From Eshraghiella sp964405265 (GTDB lineage: Bacteria; Bacillota; Clostridia; Lachnospirales; Lachnospiraceae), in assembly GCA_964405265.1 (NCBI GenBank), contig CAYONC010000006.1, positions 49,943-113,942 on the forward strand: a stretch of 64,000 bases of DNA, written 5' to 3'. Both the position numbers and the translations under genes were made by a program. Of this stretch, positions 16,741 to 25,151 are shown in pieces. The number at the start of each line of letters is the position of its first letter. The stretch's first letter is position 1. Below the pieces are notes generated by a model that searched no databases, had not been told where the DNA came from, and was given only the letters and a program-made list of their open reading frames with translations.

Positions 16741-18822
16741 TTATTTAACAAGTCTTGGTACCTGCCAGCTGTTTTCGTTGTGTGCAGGTGCTCCTTCAAG
16801 AAGTTCATCCCTGGTAAAAGGCTGAACCCTTACATCTTCACGAAGAACATTATTCATCGGTGAAACATAAATCATTTCTTCGACGTTTTCCGTATCCGTC
16901 GTCTTCAGTATTTCTTCCTGTTCCTTCATCATGCTGAAAATATCTTTTACCCTGTTTTCTTCTTCTTCGGTAAGTGCCAGCTGGTTAAGCTGCTGAGCAT
17001 TTGAAAATGTTGAACGCTTTCCCTGTGCTCCCCTGTATGATGTCTGAGGTCCCATGCCTGCCCTTCTCTCAAGTGCATTTCCGTTTCCCAGAAGGTGAAC
17101 ATCCTCCAACTGTTCATTGGTTACTTCACCCGGTGCCCCGAGCAGCAGGTCCTGTGCGTTTCCGTTTAACGGGAATGCTATGACGTCAAGAATCTTTTCC
17201 TCATCAGTAAGAAGCATAACCATTCTGTCAACGCCCGGTGCCATACCTGCATGAGGCGGTGCGCCATACTGGAAAGCTGTATAAAGCGCATTGAACCTTT
17301 TCTTAAGTTCCTCCTCGGAATATCCTGCAATTTCAAATGCTTTCTTCATAATGTCAATGTCATGGTTTCGTACCGCACCTGATGCAAGCTCTATTCCGTT
17401 GCACACAAGGTCATACTGATATGCAAGTACATCCTCAGGATTTTTTGTAAGCAGTGCTTCCATGCCTCCCTGCGGCATTGAAAACGGATTATGCGTAAAA
17501 ATGGTTGCTCCTGTTTCCTCATCTTCTTCGTACATAGGGAAGTCAACAACAAAACAGAATTCAAATGAATCATCCTTAATAAGGTCAAGATTTTCCTTCC
17601 TTGCAAGCCATGTTCTTATAAGACCGGCTTTCTTTTCCGTATCATTTTTCTTCTCATCACAAATGAAAAAGAGTGTCTCATTCTCTTTAATTCCCGTTAT
17701 TTCAGTAATTTCCGATTTCTGTGCATCACTGAGGAATTTTGCGATTGGTCCTGCAAAATTTCCGTCCTTCAGTGTAATATATCCGAGTCCTCCGAGTGCA
17801 ACCTCATCTGACATTGCATACTTTAAGGAATCCTCAAAAAATTTCTTGGATTTATTCCTGCAGTCGGCAACAATTCCCCTTACCGGTTTGCCCTTAAATG
17901 CCGGGAATGACACTCCTGAGAAGAAATCCGTCAGATCACGGATTATAAGAGGATTTCTTAAATCCGGCTTATCAGAACCGTATGTCATCATTGCATCCGC
18001 ATAGGTAATTCTTCTGAAAGGCTTAGGACTTACCTTTTTATCGGAAAATTTCACGAATGTATCATATATGACATCTTCACATACCTCAAGAACCTCTTCC
18101 TGCGTGGCAAATGCCATTTCAAAATCAAGCTGGTAAAATTCTCCCGGTGACCTGTCTGCTCTCGCATCCTCATCACGGAAACACGGTGCTATCTGGAAGT
18201 ATCTGTCAAATCCTGATACCATAAGAAGCTGTTTAAACTGCTGTGGTGCCTGAGGCAGTGCATAGAATTTTCCGGGATGCTTACGGCTCGGTACAAGAAA
18301 ATCCCTCGCTCCTTCCGGTGATGATGCCGTAAGTATCGGTGTCTGCATTTCCAAAAAATCCTTTTCTTCCATTTTATGTCTGAGGAATCGGATTATCTGC
18401 GAACGCTTTACGAGATTGTCATGATTTTTCGGATTACGGAGGTCAAGATAACGGTATTTTAATCTCAGCTCATCCTTAATCTGTCTTGAGCCTGCCACGT
18501 CAAACGGTGTCATGTTTTTTGCTTTTCCGAGTACGGTAAGCTCACTTACCACGAGCTCCACGTAACCTGTATCTATTTTATTATTGACCGTTTCAGGGTC
18601 TCTCTTTTCCACTGTTCCCTTTACTGAAATTACCGTTTCACGGTTAACATCCTTCAGTAAGTCTTCATTGTGAATTACCGTCTGTGTAATTCCCGTATAA
18701 TCTCTGATATCCACGAATATGACTCCGCCATGGTCACGGATTACGTCAACCCAGCCTGCCAGCTCAACTGTCTGACCGACATGTTCTTCACGGATGTCAT
18801 TGCAGTGATGTGTTCTGTACAT
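16741..18822 (-). CDS. aspS: Aspartyl-tRNA synthetase fused to GatC
   Basis: A 693-residue protein; bacterial AspRS is about 590. Residues 1 to about 579 are AspRS: anticodon-binding OB fold, class II motifs (FRDEDARADRSPGEFYQLDFEM; GMAPGVDRMVMLL) and a GAD insertion. His31 in the RDHGG segment is the residue associated with non-discriminating enzymes that also charge tRNA(Asn). Residues about 580-610 are a linker. Residues about 611-693 match GatC, the small GatCAB subunit: LALTEEEENRVKDIF, DTENVEEMIYV, NNVLREDVR and WQVPRLVK. The fusion tethers Asp-tRNA(Asn) formation to the amidotransferase. The T-box leader upstream regulates it. Confidence 0.93.
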   Translation of the reverse strand: MYRTHHCNDIREEHVGQTVELAGWVDVIRDHGGVIFVDIRDYTGITQTVIHNEDLLKDVNRETVISVKGTVEKRDPETVNNKIDTGYVELVVSELTVLGKAKNMTPFDVAGSRQIKDELRLKYRYLDLRNPKNHDNLVKRSQIIRFLRHKMEEKDFLEMQTPILTASSPEGARDFLVPSRKHPGKFYALPQAPQQFKQLLMVSGFDRYFQIAPCFRDEDARADRSPGEFYQLDFEMAFATQEEVLEVCEDVIYDTFVKFSDKKVSPKPFRRITYADAMMTYGSDKPDLRNPLIIRDLTDFFSGVSFPAFKGKPVRGIVADCRNKSKKFFEDSLKYAMSDEVALGGLGYITLKDGNFAGPIAKFLSDAQKSEITEITGIKENETLFFICDEKKNDTEKKAGLIRTWLARKENLDLIKDDSFEFCFVVDFPMYEEDEETGATIFTHNPFSMPQGGMEALLTKNPEDVLAYQYDLVCNGIELASGAVRNHDIDIMKKAFEIAGYSEEELKKRFNALYTAFQYGAPPHAGMAPGVDRMVMLLTDEEKILDVIAFPLNGNAQDLLLGAPGEVTNEQLEDVHLLGNGNALERRAGMGPQTSYRGAQGKRSTFSNAQQLNQLALTEEEENRVKDIFSMMKEQEEILKTTDTENVEEMIYVSPMNNVLREDVRVQPFTRDELLEGAPAHNENSWQVPRLVK

Positions 18823-18915
18823 CTTCTTCTACCTCCTGAATAAAAAATGTATAAAGTACGGCTCTTACCGGATGGTGGTAAATCTTATGTCCGGCAAAAT
18901 ATACATCCGTCAGAC

Positions 18916-18950
18916 AAAAAAACGGGAATACATAAAATTATGTATTCCCG
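18916..18950 (-). terminator. T-box-controlled terminator upstream of aspS
   Basis: On the minus strand a 10-bp or longer perfect stem (CGGGAATACA paired with TGTATTCCCG) is followed by seven T. It lies directly after the T-box sequence, which would form the competing antiterminator. Confidence 0.9.
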
Positions 18951-19132
18951 GGACGAGCAAACAATGTTAACCCGCGGTGCCACCCGCATTGAAGCCTATG
19001 CTTCCACTTTAACTTAAATTGTAAATTATACAACAGAGTGTTCCCACGCTTACTACTCTTCTCAAACATGCTTCCAGCCGATGACATGTTCTCTCTGTCA
19101 GAATTTCCACAAAAGCGGAGTCTCCACTGGAA
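18951..19132 (-). promoter_or_regulatory. T-box leader of the aspS operon
   Basis: The minus strand carries the conserved T-box GGGTGGCACCGCGG (about 18973-18986), which binds the 3' end of an uncharged tRNA. The variable base is C, which would pair with discriminator G, fitting tRNA(Asp) or tRNA(Asn). Upstream are an AGAGAG element (about 19091-19096) and a short hairpin AACATG...CATGTT whose loop contains GGCTGGAAG. The leader is compact, and I could not assign the specifier codon by eye. Low charging of tRNA(Asp) or tRNA(Asn) should raise expression of the operon. Confidence 0.88.
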
Positions 19133-19161
19133 ATAGTATCAGATTATTTTTCTAAAATCAA
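19133..19161 (-). promoter_or_regulatory. Sigma-70 promoter of the T-box/aspS operon
   Basis: On the minus strand: TTGATT (19156-19161), a 17-base spacer and TACTAT (19133-19138), placing transcription start just before the T-box leader. It is divergent from the riboswitch promoter at 19187-19215. Confidence 0.6.
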
Positions 19162-19186
19162 TAAAAATTTTTATTTTTTTGCATTA

Positions 19187-19215
19187 TTGACACGTTTCTT
19201 TCAAAATGATATACC
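19187..19215 (+). promoter_or_regulatory. Sigma-70 promoter of the cobalamin-riboswitch operon
   Basis: TTGACA (19187-19192), a 17-base spacer and TATACC (19210-19215), about 25 bases upstream of the riboswitch aptamer. Confidence 0.75.
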
Positions 19216-19239
19216 TATGACTAAATGAATATAACCGCA

Positions 19240-19346
19240 GTCCGGTATGCATACGTATGCATGAGAGGGAAGTTCGGTGTAAATCCGTCGCAACCATCAT
19301 TACCGTAATTGAAGATTTTCTTCATAAGTCGGGCTACTCTCCGGAC
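19240..19346 (+). promoter_or_regulatory. Cobalamin-type riboswitch aptamer
   Basis: The segment has the conserved cobalamin riboswitch core: GAGAGGGAA, then GGTGTAAATCC, and a B12-box-like AAGTCGGGCTACTCTCC at 19326-19342. TCCGG (19241-19245) and CCGGA (19341-19345) can form the closing stem. It lacks the long peripheral arm of the classical AdoCbl form, so it is probably a compact class II or variant type. The genes downstream (two DUF4430 proteins and an ECF transporter) fit repression of corrinoid uptake by cobalamin. Confidence 0.8.
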
Positions 19347-19401
19347 AACGGCGGAGGTTTTGTGCCACAGGCACTAACGCTTTTGGATATGAAAGGCGGA
19401 A

Positions 19402-19440
19402 CCGTTAAAAGGGGATATCATACCCTTTTTGCTTAACGGG
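19402..19440 (+). promoter_or_regulatory. Riboswitch expression-platform hairpin
   Basis: CCGTTAA (19402-19408) can pair with TTAACGG (19433-19439), with an inner AAAGGG/CCCTTTTT stem. It is the first of two successive hairpins between the aptamer and the first gene, and may be a terminator or the alternative structure to the next one. Confidence 0.5.
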
Positions 19441-19446
19441 ATTTTT

Positions 19447-19488
19447 GCGTCTTTTTATTCTGAATGGTAATAAGAAGACGCTTTTTTT
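19447..19488 (+). terminator. Riboswitch-controlled terminator
   Basis: GCGTCTT (19447-19453) pairs with AAGACGC (19475-19481), extended by inner A-T pairs, followed by seven T. The first gene's GGAGG site begins right after the T run and its ATG is at 19498. Confidence 0.82.
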
Positions 19489-19497
19489 GGAGGTTTT

Positions 19498-19716
19498 ATG
19501 TCGGACGTCAAATTCTGCAGGGAGGACTGTATCAGACTCTTAAAAGGAAAATATGAAGAACTGCGTAAAAGGGGTATTACCGGATATCCTAAACGCTCTG
19601 ACTTTACCGACAGGGAAGTTGTTGCAGTCAAGGCATTTTTAGGTCCGTGGCCGCGTGCACTTGAAGCGGCCGGCATAAAACCTCCGAGGGCTCCGAAGCA
19701 TATTCATGTAAAATAA
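19498..19716 (+). CDS. Small HNH-repeat-like protein of unknown function
   Basis: A 72-residue basic protein, the first gene behind the cobalamin riboswitch. The core YPKRSDFTDREVVAVKAFLG, then GPWPRALEAAGIK, resembles the homing-endonuclease-associated repeat (PF18780-like), a small DNA-binding helical unit normally found in multiple copies. Only one unit is present, with no nuclease motif, so a nuclease activity should not be assumed. GGAGG lies 5 bases before the ATG. It might be a regulator of, or accessory to, the operon, but its role is unknown. It is separated by 20 bases from the next gene. Confidence 0.68.
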   Translation: MSDVKFCREDCIRLLKGKYEELRKRGITGYPKRSDFTDREVVAVKAFLGPWPRALEAAGIKPPRAPKHIHVK

Positions 19717-19736
19717 CACATGAAAGAGGTATTACA

Positions 19737-20549
19737 ATGAAAAAATTATTAACAGCGCTTTTAACTCTTGCACTCACCGCGTACACCGTCATAATTCCGG
19801 TATCTGCTGCCGATACGGATGCAGACGGTACCATCGTGTATGTAACGATTACCGATTCTGATGGAAAAACGGTTCTTGCCAATGAAGCCGTTACGGTTAA
19901 TGACTGCGATAATGATGGAACCCTTACGATTAACGACGCCCTTTATTCGGCGCATGAAGCAAACTACGAAGGCGGTGCGGCTGCAGGCTATGCATCCGCA
20001 GACAGTGAGTGGGGATTATCCCTCACAAAATTATGGGGCTGCGAAAACGGAGGTTCATACGGCTATTATGTTAATAATGCATCAGCCATGAGCCTGTCCG
20101 ATGAAGTTAAAAATAACGATCACGTCAATGCTTTTGTATATACTGACCTTGTATCATACAGTGATACATATACTTTTTTCAGTGCAGATACGTCTGATGT
20201 TGATGCAGGAAGTGAATTTACCCTTACACTTACGGCTTACGGATGGGACGGAAATTCTCCTGTGGAAAATGCCATAATTCTTGTCAACGGTCAAAAAACG
20301 GATTATCACACCGGTGCTGACGGTACCGTTGCAATGAAGCTTAACGGGGCAGGACGATATATAATCAGTGCCGAATGTGACGAAATCAACATTGTGGCTC
20401 CGGTATTTACGATAAATGTATCAGGAAGTACACAGTCGGAACCTGCTGCCGGTGATAACGGCATGGTTTATGTATGGATGGTGCTTCTTATCATATGTAC
20501 ATGCACTGCATATATTACAGTGAAACATACAAAATGCCATGAATCATAA
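19737..20549 (+). CDS. Membrane-anchored DUF4430-like (transcobalamin-like) surface protein
   Basis: A 270-residue protein with a clear signal peptide (cleavage likely after PVSAA, residue 25) and a C-terminal membrane helix (MVYVWMVLLIICTCTAYI) preceded by AAGDN and followed by a short basic tail. The extracellular part contains a region resembling the C-terminal domain of transcobalamin/intrinsic factor: TLTINDALYSAHE and GSYGYYVNN...MSLSDEVKNNDHVNAFVY. An immunoglobulin-like segment follows. With the riboswitch and the ECF genes, I infer that it binds a corrinoid at the cell surface. It overlaps the next gene by 11 bases. Confidence 0.78.
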   Translation: MKKLLTALLTLALTAYTVIIPVSAADTDADGTIVYVTITDSDGKTVLANEAVTVNDCDNDGTLTINDALYSAHEANYEGGAAAGYASADSEWGLSLTKLWGCENGGSYGYYVNNASAMSLSDEVKNNDHVNAFVYTDLVSYSDTYTFFSADTSDVDAGSEFTLTLTAYGWDGNSPVENAIILVNGQKTDYHTGADGTVAMKLNGAGRYIISAECDEINIVAPVFTINVSGSTQSEPAAGDNGMVYVWMVLLIICTCTAYITVKHTKCHES

Positions 20550-22065
20550 GCATATCTTCAGAACATTTTCATTTTTATTAATCTTTCTGTCTGTCTTCTT
20601 CTTTTCCCGTCCGGTTTATGCGGGATTACCGGAAGACAGTATGGAAATTTACGAAAACATTCTGAAATACAAGGGTGCCGGTTCGGAGGATGAAATTCAG
20701 CAGCTGATTGACAGCGGAAGCCTCTCCGAATGGTACATCCTTGCACTTGCCGGCTGTGGCTCATACAGCATGGATTCTTATGCAGCAGGACTGCTGTCAT
20801 ATCTTGACGATAACGGCATAAATTCCGCATCATCAGCTCTTAAATATGGTCTGTGCCTTATCGCATCAGGATACGGTAACGAAGAATATCTGACCGGCAT
20901 TCTTGAAAATAATGCCGGAAAACAGGGAATAATGAGTCTTGTATTCGGACTTCATCTTGTAAATAACGGAGTAAAGGGAAAAAGCATAGACCGTGACGGA
21001 CTTATAAATGAAATACTCATGCTTCAGTGTCAAGACGGCGGCTTTTCCATAATGTCAGACAAGGGAGATGCGGATGTTACCGCAATGGTTCTTCAGGCAC
21101 TTGCACCAAACCGGTATGCATATCCGGATGTCAGCACCGCAATTGAGAATGCATTATGCTTTTTGTCGGAATCACAGCTTGAAGACGGCGGCTTTTCGAG
21201 CTACGGAACTCCGAATGCGGAAAGTACGGCACAGGTCATAATTGCACTGACCTCCCTTGGGATTGATTTATCATCATCCCATGATTTCATAAAGAACGGC
21301 AATACACTATTGGACGGTATAAGCAGATATATTCTCCCTGACGGAAGCATATGCCATACGGCAGACGGAGTTTCATCTGAAAGTGCCACATCACAGACTT
21401 TCTGTGCCATGGCTGCCATAAGACGCATGAATGATGACGGAAGTCCCCTGTACATATATGAAAAGGGCGAATACACGTTTACTCCAGAAAAAACACTGAA
21501 TTACAGGTATATTGCCATTCCCGTAATTGCAGCTGTCGGGATAATGATATGCATTGTACTCTTCGTAATTAAAAAAAGGCATCCTTTTAATTTTCTGGCA
21601 GTCATAATGCTCAGTGCAGCCGGTATACTGTTTGTTGCATTGACGGATTTTAAATCACCTGATGATTATTATGACGGAAGCAGGATTACAGTTGATAATC
21701 CGACCGGTTCTGTCAGTATGTCCATATTATGCCATACCGTGCAGGGTAAGGCAGAACACATTCCCGAGAACGGTGTAATTCTCGAAAAATCAGTTTTTGA
21801 CATAGAAGAAGGCGACACCGTATATACGGTTCTTAAAAGAGCAGCCGTACAATACGGAATACGGATAGACAATACCGGAAACAGCAGTTATGTATATATA
21901 TCCGGTATAAATTACCTGTATGAATTTGACTACGGAGACCTGTCAGGATGGATTTATACGGTCAACGGCATACAGCCCTCAAAGGGTGCCGGTGAATACA
22001 CACTGAATGACGGTGACGAAATAGAATGGCATTACACCCTGAATTTAGGAAAAGACATTGAATGA
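20539..22065 (+). CDS. Intrinsic-factor-like surface protein: alpha/alpha barrel plus DUF4430
   Basis: A 508-residue protein. A signal peptide ends near PVYAG (residue 29). Residues about 30-300 carry prenyltransferase/squalene-cyclase-type repeats (LQCQDGGFSIMSDKGDADVTAM; QLEDGGFSSYGTPNAESTAQVI). Two membrane helices follow (about residues 325-372). The C-terminal domain ends in a DUF4430 motif (YEFDYGDLSGWIYTVNGIQPS...YTLNDGDEIEWHY). Animal intrinsic factor and transcobalamin combine the same two folds around cobalamin. The position before ecfT strongly suggests corrinoid capture. The membrane segments between the two domains are unlike the animal proteins. No clear ribosome-binding site; translation may be coupled to the upstream gene. 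Confidence 0.82.
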   Translation: MNHKHIFRTFSFLLIFLSVFFFSRPVYAGLPEDSMEIYENILKYKGAGSEDEIQQLIDSGSLSEWYILALAGCGSYSMDSYAAGLLSYLDDNGINSASSALKYGLCLIASGYGNEEYLTGILENNAGKQGIMSLVFGLHLVNNGVKGKSIDRDGLINEILMLQCQDGGFSIMSDKGDADVTAMVLQALAPNRYAYPDVSTAIENALCFLSESQLEDGGFSSYGTPNAESTAQVIIALTSLGIDLSSSHDFIKNGNTLLDGISRYILPDGSICHTADGVSSESATSQTFCAMAAIRRMNDDGSPLYIYEKGEYTFTPEKTLNYRYIAIPVIAAVGIMICIVLFVIKKRHPFNFLAVIMLSAAGILFVALTDFKSPDDYYDGSRITVDNPTGSVSMSILCHTVQGKAEHIPENGVILEKSVFDIEEGDTVYTVLKRAAVQYGIRIDNTGNSSYVYISGINYLYEFDYGDLSGWIYTVNGIQPSKGAGEYTLNDGDEIEWHYTLNLGKDIE

Positions 22066-22082
22066 ACCCGCAGGAGAAGCAT

Positions 22083-22961
22083 ATGAGAAACTTTGATGAT
22101 TTCAATCCGGTAAGCATAACCATATATTTCATTTCAATAACGGCTGTTATAATGTTTTCAAAGAATCCTCTGCTTCTTCTTACGGCTTTTCTGGGAATTA
22201 CCGCATATTCCGCGGTCTCCCGGAAAAAAGCCATGCTTCATGCCTTCAGACTGTGTATTCCGATGTACCTTATTCTGACGCTCATCAATCCTTTCCTGTA
22301 TCATAACGGAAAAACCGTTTTATTTGTATTTAATGATATGCCTTTTACATTAGAGGCGCTCATCTGCGGAGCCGTAAGTTCCGGAATAATTGTTACCGTA
22401 ATTCTATGGTTCAGACTTTTTTCATTAATAATGTCCGCCGACAGGCTTATGTATGTTACCGGTATACTGTCGCCGGGATTATCCCTGGTGATTTCCATGT
22501 CCGTACGGTATGTTTCACTTTTTAAAATCCGTTTAGGATATATCAGGGACACGCAGAAAGCCCTCGGCCTCTACAAAAAAGATAATATTTTCAATAAGAT
22601 TAAAAGTGACCTGCGAATCTTTTCCATACTTATCACATGGTCTCTCGAAAATGGAATAATCACTGCACGCAGCATGAATGCAAGAGGCTACGGAAAAAAT
22701 AAACGTACCTCTTACCGCAGATTCAGATTTACAAAAGCGGATTCTCTGATGACCGCTGCTGCCGTTTTATGCAGCACGGTAACCTTCACATCACTTATAT
22801 GCGGAAGCCTTAATTATGAATTTTACCCTTCTCTCTCAGGCTTTAATGCATCACCGTCCGCATACGCCGGCTGCACGGCATACGCTATTCTTTCACTGCT
22901 GCCGTTATTTATTGAACTGGAGGAAAAAATAAGATGGAAATACTTACGGTCAAAAATATGA
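22083..22961 (+). CDS. ecfT: ECF transporter transmembrane subunit (EcfT)
   Basis: A 292-residue integral membrane protein, the coupling subunit that links the ATPases to the S component. The hallmark ENGIITARSMNARGYG motif (the conserved ARG coupling helix) lies near residue 200, with about five to six membrane helices. I use the ATG at 22083, which has AGGAG 6 bases upstream, rather than the ATG at 22062 that overlaps the previous stop. It overlaps the ATPase gene by 28 bases. Confidence 0.92.
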   Translation: MRNFDDFNPVSITIYFISITAVIMFSKNPLLLLTAFLGITAYSAVSRKKAMLHAFRLCIPMYLILTLINPFLYHNGKTVLFVFNDMPFTLEALICGAVSSGIIVTVILWFRLFSLIMSADRLMYVTGILSPGLSLVISMSVRYVSLFKIRLGYIRDTQKALGLYKKDNIFNKIKSDLRIFSILITWSLENGIITARSMNARGYGKNKRTSYRRFRFTKADSLMTAAAVLCSTVTFTSLICGSLNYEFYPSLSGFNASPSAYAGCTAYAILSLLPLFIELEEKIRWKYLRSKI

Positions 22962-24472
22962 ATTTTAAATATCCCGGATGTGAAAATAACGCCTTGACGG
23001 ACGTAAGCTTCAGTATAAACGCCGGGGATTTTACGGTAATATACGGCTCGACCGGAAGCGGCAAATCAACACTTCTGAGTCTGCTTAAGGAAGAATCGGC
23101 TCCAAAAGGCGATATAAACGGCGATATATCCTGTTCCGGCAGAATCGGTTATGTATGCCAGCACCCTGAAGAACAGATTGTTACTGACAGGGTATATTCG
23201 GAGCTTGCCTTCAGTCTTGAAAATGCCGGTATGTCACAGGCTGAAATGTCAAAAAAAATTGCTGAAACCGCTTCTTATTTCGGAATTGAGGAATGGTTTG
23301 AGCGTGAAACATCCACTCTGTCCGGCGGCGAACAGCAGCTCCTCAATCTTGCTTCTGCCATGATAACAGAGCCGGACATTCTTATTCTTGATGAGCCTGC
23401 TTCCAGCCTTGATCCCATAGCGGCATCAGATTTTGCCTATGCACTTCACAGACTGAGTGAAGAGCTTTCCATTACGATAATAGTGGCTGAACACAGATTT
23501 GACATGCTTCTCCCCTTTTGCAACAGACTTATAAGACTTGAAAACGGAAAAATCATATCAGAAGACAGTCCGCAAAACATTAAACCGGATTCTCTTCTTA
23601 TCCCTTCCGTTACAAAGCTTTTTTTCAGGCTTAAGGGCTCCGGAAGCTGCCCCGTCACGGTAAGGGAATGCCGCCGTTTTATCGAAAAGCTGCCTATGAA
23701 AATTGAATGCAGGCCTTTTTCAGATGAATACATACACAGCAATACCGGTGTTCTTGAGTTTAAAAATGTTTTTTTCAGATATGACAGAAATTCACGTGAC
23801 GTATTAAACGGTCTTAATTTTACGCTGTACGAGAATGAAATTCTCTGCATTTTAGGAGGAAACGGCTCCGGCAAATCCACAGCCCTGAAATGTGCGTCCG
23901 GAATACTTAATCCCTATTGCGGTTCAATCCGCGTATACAACAAAAACATAAAAAAATACGGTCAGAATCTGTATGATGGTATCCTAAGCCTTATGCCCCA
24001 GAATATACAGACCGTTTTCCTTAAAAATACCGTACGTGAGGAATTCAGGGACGCAGGCGTGGATTTAAATAACCTGTTTTATGATTTTTCACGGCTTCTT
24101 GACAGACACCCTTATGACCTGTCCGGCGGTGAACAGCAGCTTACCGCACTTGCCAAGGTAATTGCTTCAAATCCGAAAATTCTTCTTATGGATGAACCGA
24201 CTGCCGGCCTTGATGAATACAGAAAAAAAGACCTTATCTCCATTTTTCACCGTCTGAAAAATAACGGAGTTTCAATACTCATTGTGACACATGATGTTGA
24301 TTTTGCCGCCTCTGTGGCCGACAGGTGCGCCATGTTCTTCAGAGGTGAAATAACAGCCGAGGGTACTCCGCGTGATTTTTTCTCCGGAAACTCTTTTTAT
24401 ACCACCTGCATATCCCGTGCTACCCGCGGATATGCCGACCACGCAGTTACGCTTGAGGATATAATTATATGA
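22934..24472 (+). CDS. ecfA: Fused tandem ECF ATPase (EcfA-EcfA')
   Basis: A 512-residue protein with two ABC ATPase domains. Domain 1: Walker A GSTGSGKST, signature TLSGGEQQLL, Walker B ILILDEPASS, His loop EHRFD. Domain 2 (from about residue 270): Walker A GGNGSGKST, signature DLSGGEQQLT, Walker B ILLMDEPTAG, His loop THDVD. The fusion replaces the usual separate EcfA1 and EcfA2 and powers the dedicated transporter encoded here. GGAGG lies 9 bases before the ATG. Stop overlaps the S-component start (ATGA). Confidence 0.95.
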   Translation: MEILTVKNMNFKYPGCENNALTDVSFSINAGDFTVIYGSTGSGKSTLLSLLKEESAPKGDINGDISCSGRIGYVCQHPEEQIVTDRVYSELAFSLENAGMSQAEMSKKIAETASYFGIEEWFERETSTLSGGEQQLLNLASAMITEPDILILDEPASSLDPIAASDFAYALHRLSEELSITIIVAEHRFDMLLPFCNRLIRLENGKIISEDSPQNIKPDSLLIPSVTKLFFRLKGSGSCPVTVRECRRFIEKLPMKIECRPFSDEYIHSNTGVLEFKNVFFRYDRNSRDVLNGLNFTLYENEILCILGGNGSGKSTALKCASGILNPYCGSIRVYNKNIKKYGQNLYDGILSLMPQNIQTVFLKNTVREEFRDAGVDLNNLFYDFSRLLDRHPYDLSGGEQQLTALAKVIASNPKILLMDEPTAGLDEYRKKDLISIFHRLKNNGVSILIVTHDVDFAASVADRCAMFFRGEITAEGTPRDFFSGNSFYTTCISRATRGYADHAVTLEDIII

Positions 24473-25128
24473 AAAATTTTAAAAAAATCATCCCTTATAT
24501 TCTGTTTCCGGTATTTTTATGTTCGGCAGTATACACATACAATGCCGGCAGTTATATGGCAGCTTCACTTATTACCGTTTTTTTTGCCCTGATAATGTTT
24601 TTTTCGGTATTTGAAAAAAGGCAGAGCAGCACGGGAAGACTTGTTCTCGTTTCCATAATAACCGCACTGTCCGTTGCAGGAAGATTTATTCCGTTTTTCA
24701 AGCCGGTTGCGGCCCTTACCATAATTGCCGGCATATATCTCGGCAGAGAAGCCGGATTTATGACAGGAGCCTTTTCGGCTTTTATCTCTGATTTTTATTT
24801 CGGACAGGGTCCCTGGACGCCTTTTCAAATGCTCGGCTGGGGAATTGCAGGATATTTTGCGGGACTCTTATCCGTACATTTAAAAAGGAGCAGAAGCTTT
24901 CTTCTGCTATATGGTATTGTGTCAGGCATTGTATTTTCTGCCATAATGGACATCTGGACGGTTATATGGTACAACGGAACATTCAGTTTTCCCCTGTATC
25001 TTACGGCACTCGGAACTGCATTGCCTCATACGGTGCTTTATTCCGTTTCAAATTTCATGTTTCTGTTTCTTCTTGCCCGTCCGTTCGGAGAAAAGCTTGA
25101 CAGAATCATTTTACTGTACAGGGTATAG
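24469..25128 (+). CDS. ECF transporter substrate-binding S component, probably corrinoid-specific (CbrT-like)
   Basis: A 219-residue membrane protein with about six helices. The segment FISDFYFGQGPWTPFQMLGWG is characteristic of ECF S components of the group that includes the cobalamin transporter CbrT. The S component decides substrate specificity; the family resemblance, the cobalamin riboswitch and the two transcobalamin-like proteins all point to vitamin B12 or cobinamide. That assignment is inference from context. It is the last gene of the operon. Only 23 bases separate it from the convergent reductase gene, and no strong terminator was seen between them. Confidence 0.85.
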   Translation: MKNFKKIIPYILFPVFLCSAVYTYNAGSYMAASLITVFFALIMFFSVFEKRQSSTGRLVLVSIITALSVAGRFIPFFKPVAALTIIAGIYLGREAGFMTGAFSAFISDFYFGQGPWTPFQMLGWGIAGYFAGLLSVHLKRSRSFLLLYGIVSGIVFSAIMDIWTVIWYNGTFSFPLYLTALGTALPHTVLYSVSNFMFLFLLARPFGEKLDRIILLYRV

Positions 25129-25151
25129 GATTAGACAATTATTATCTGTTC

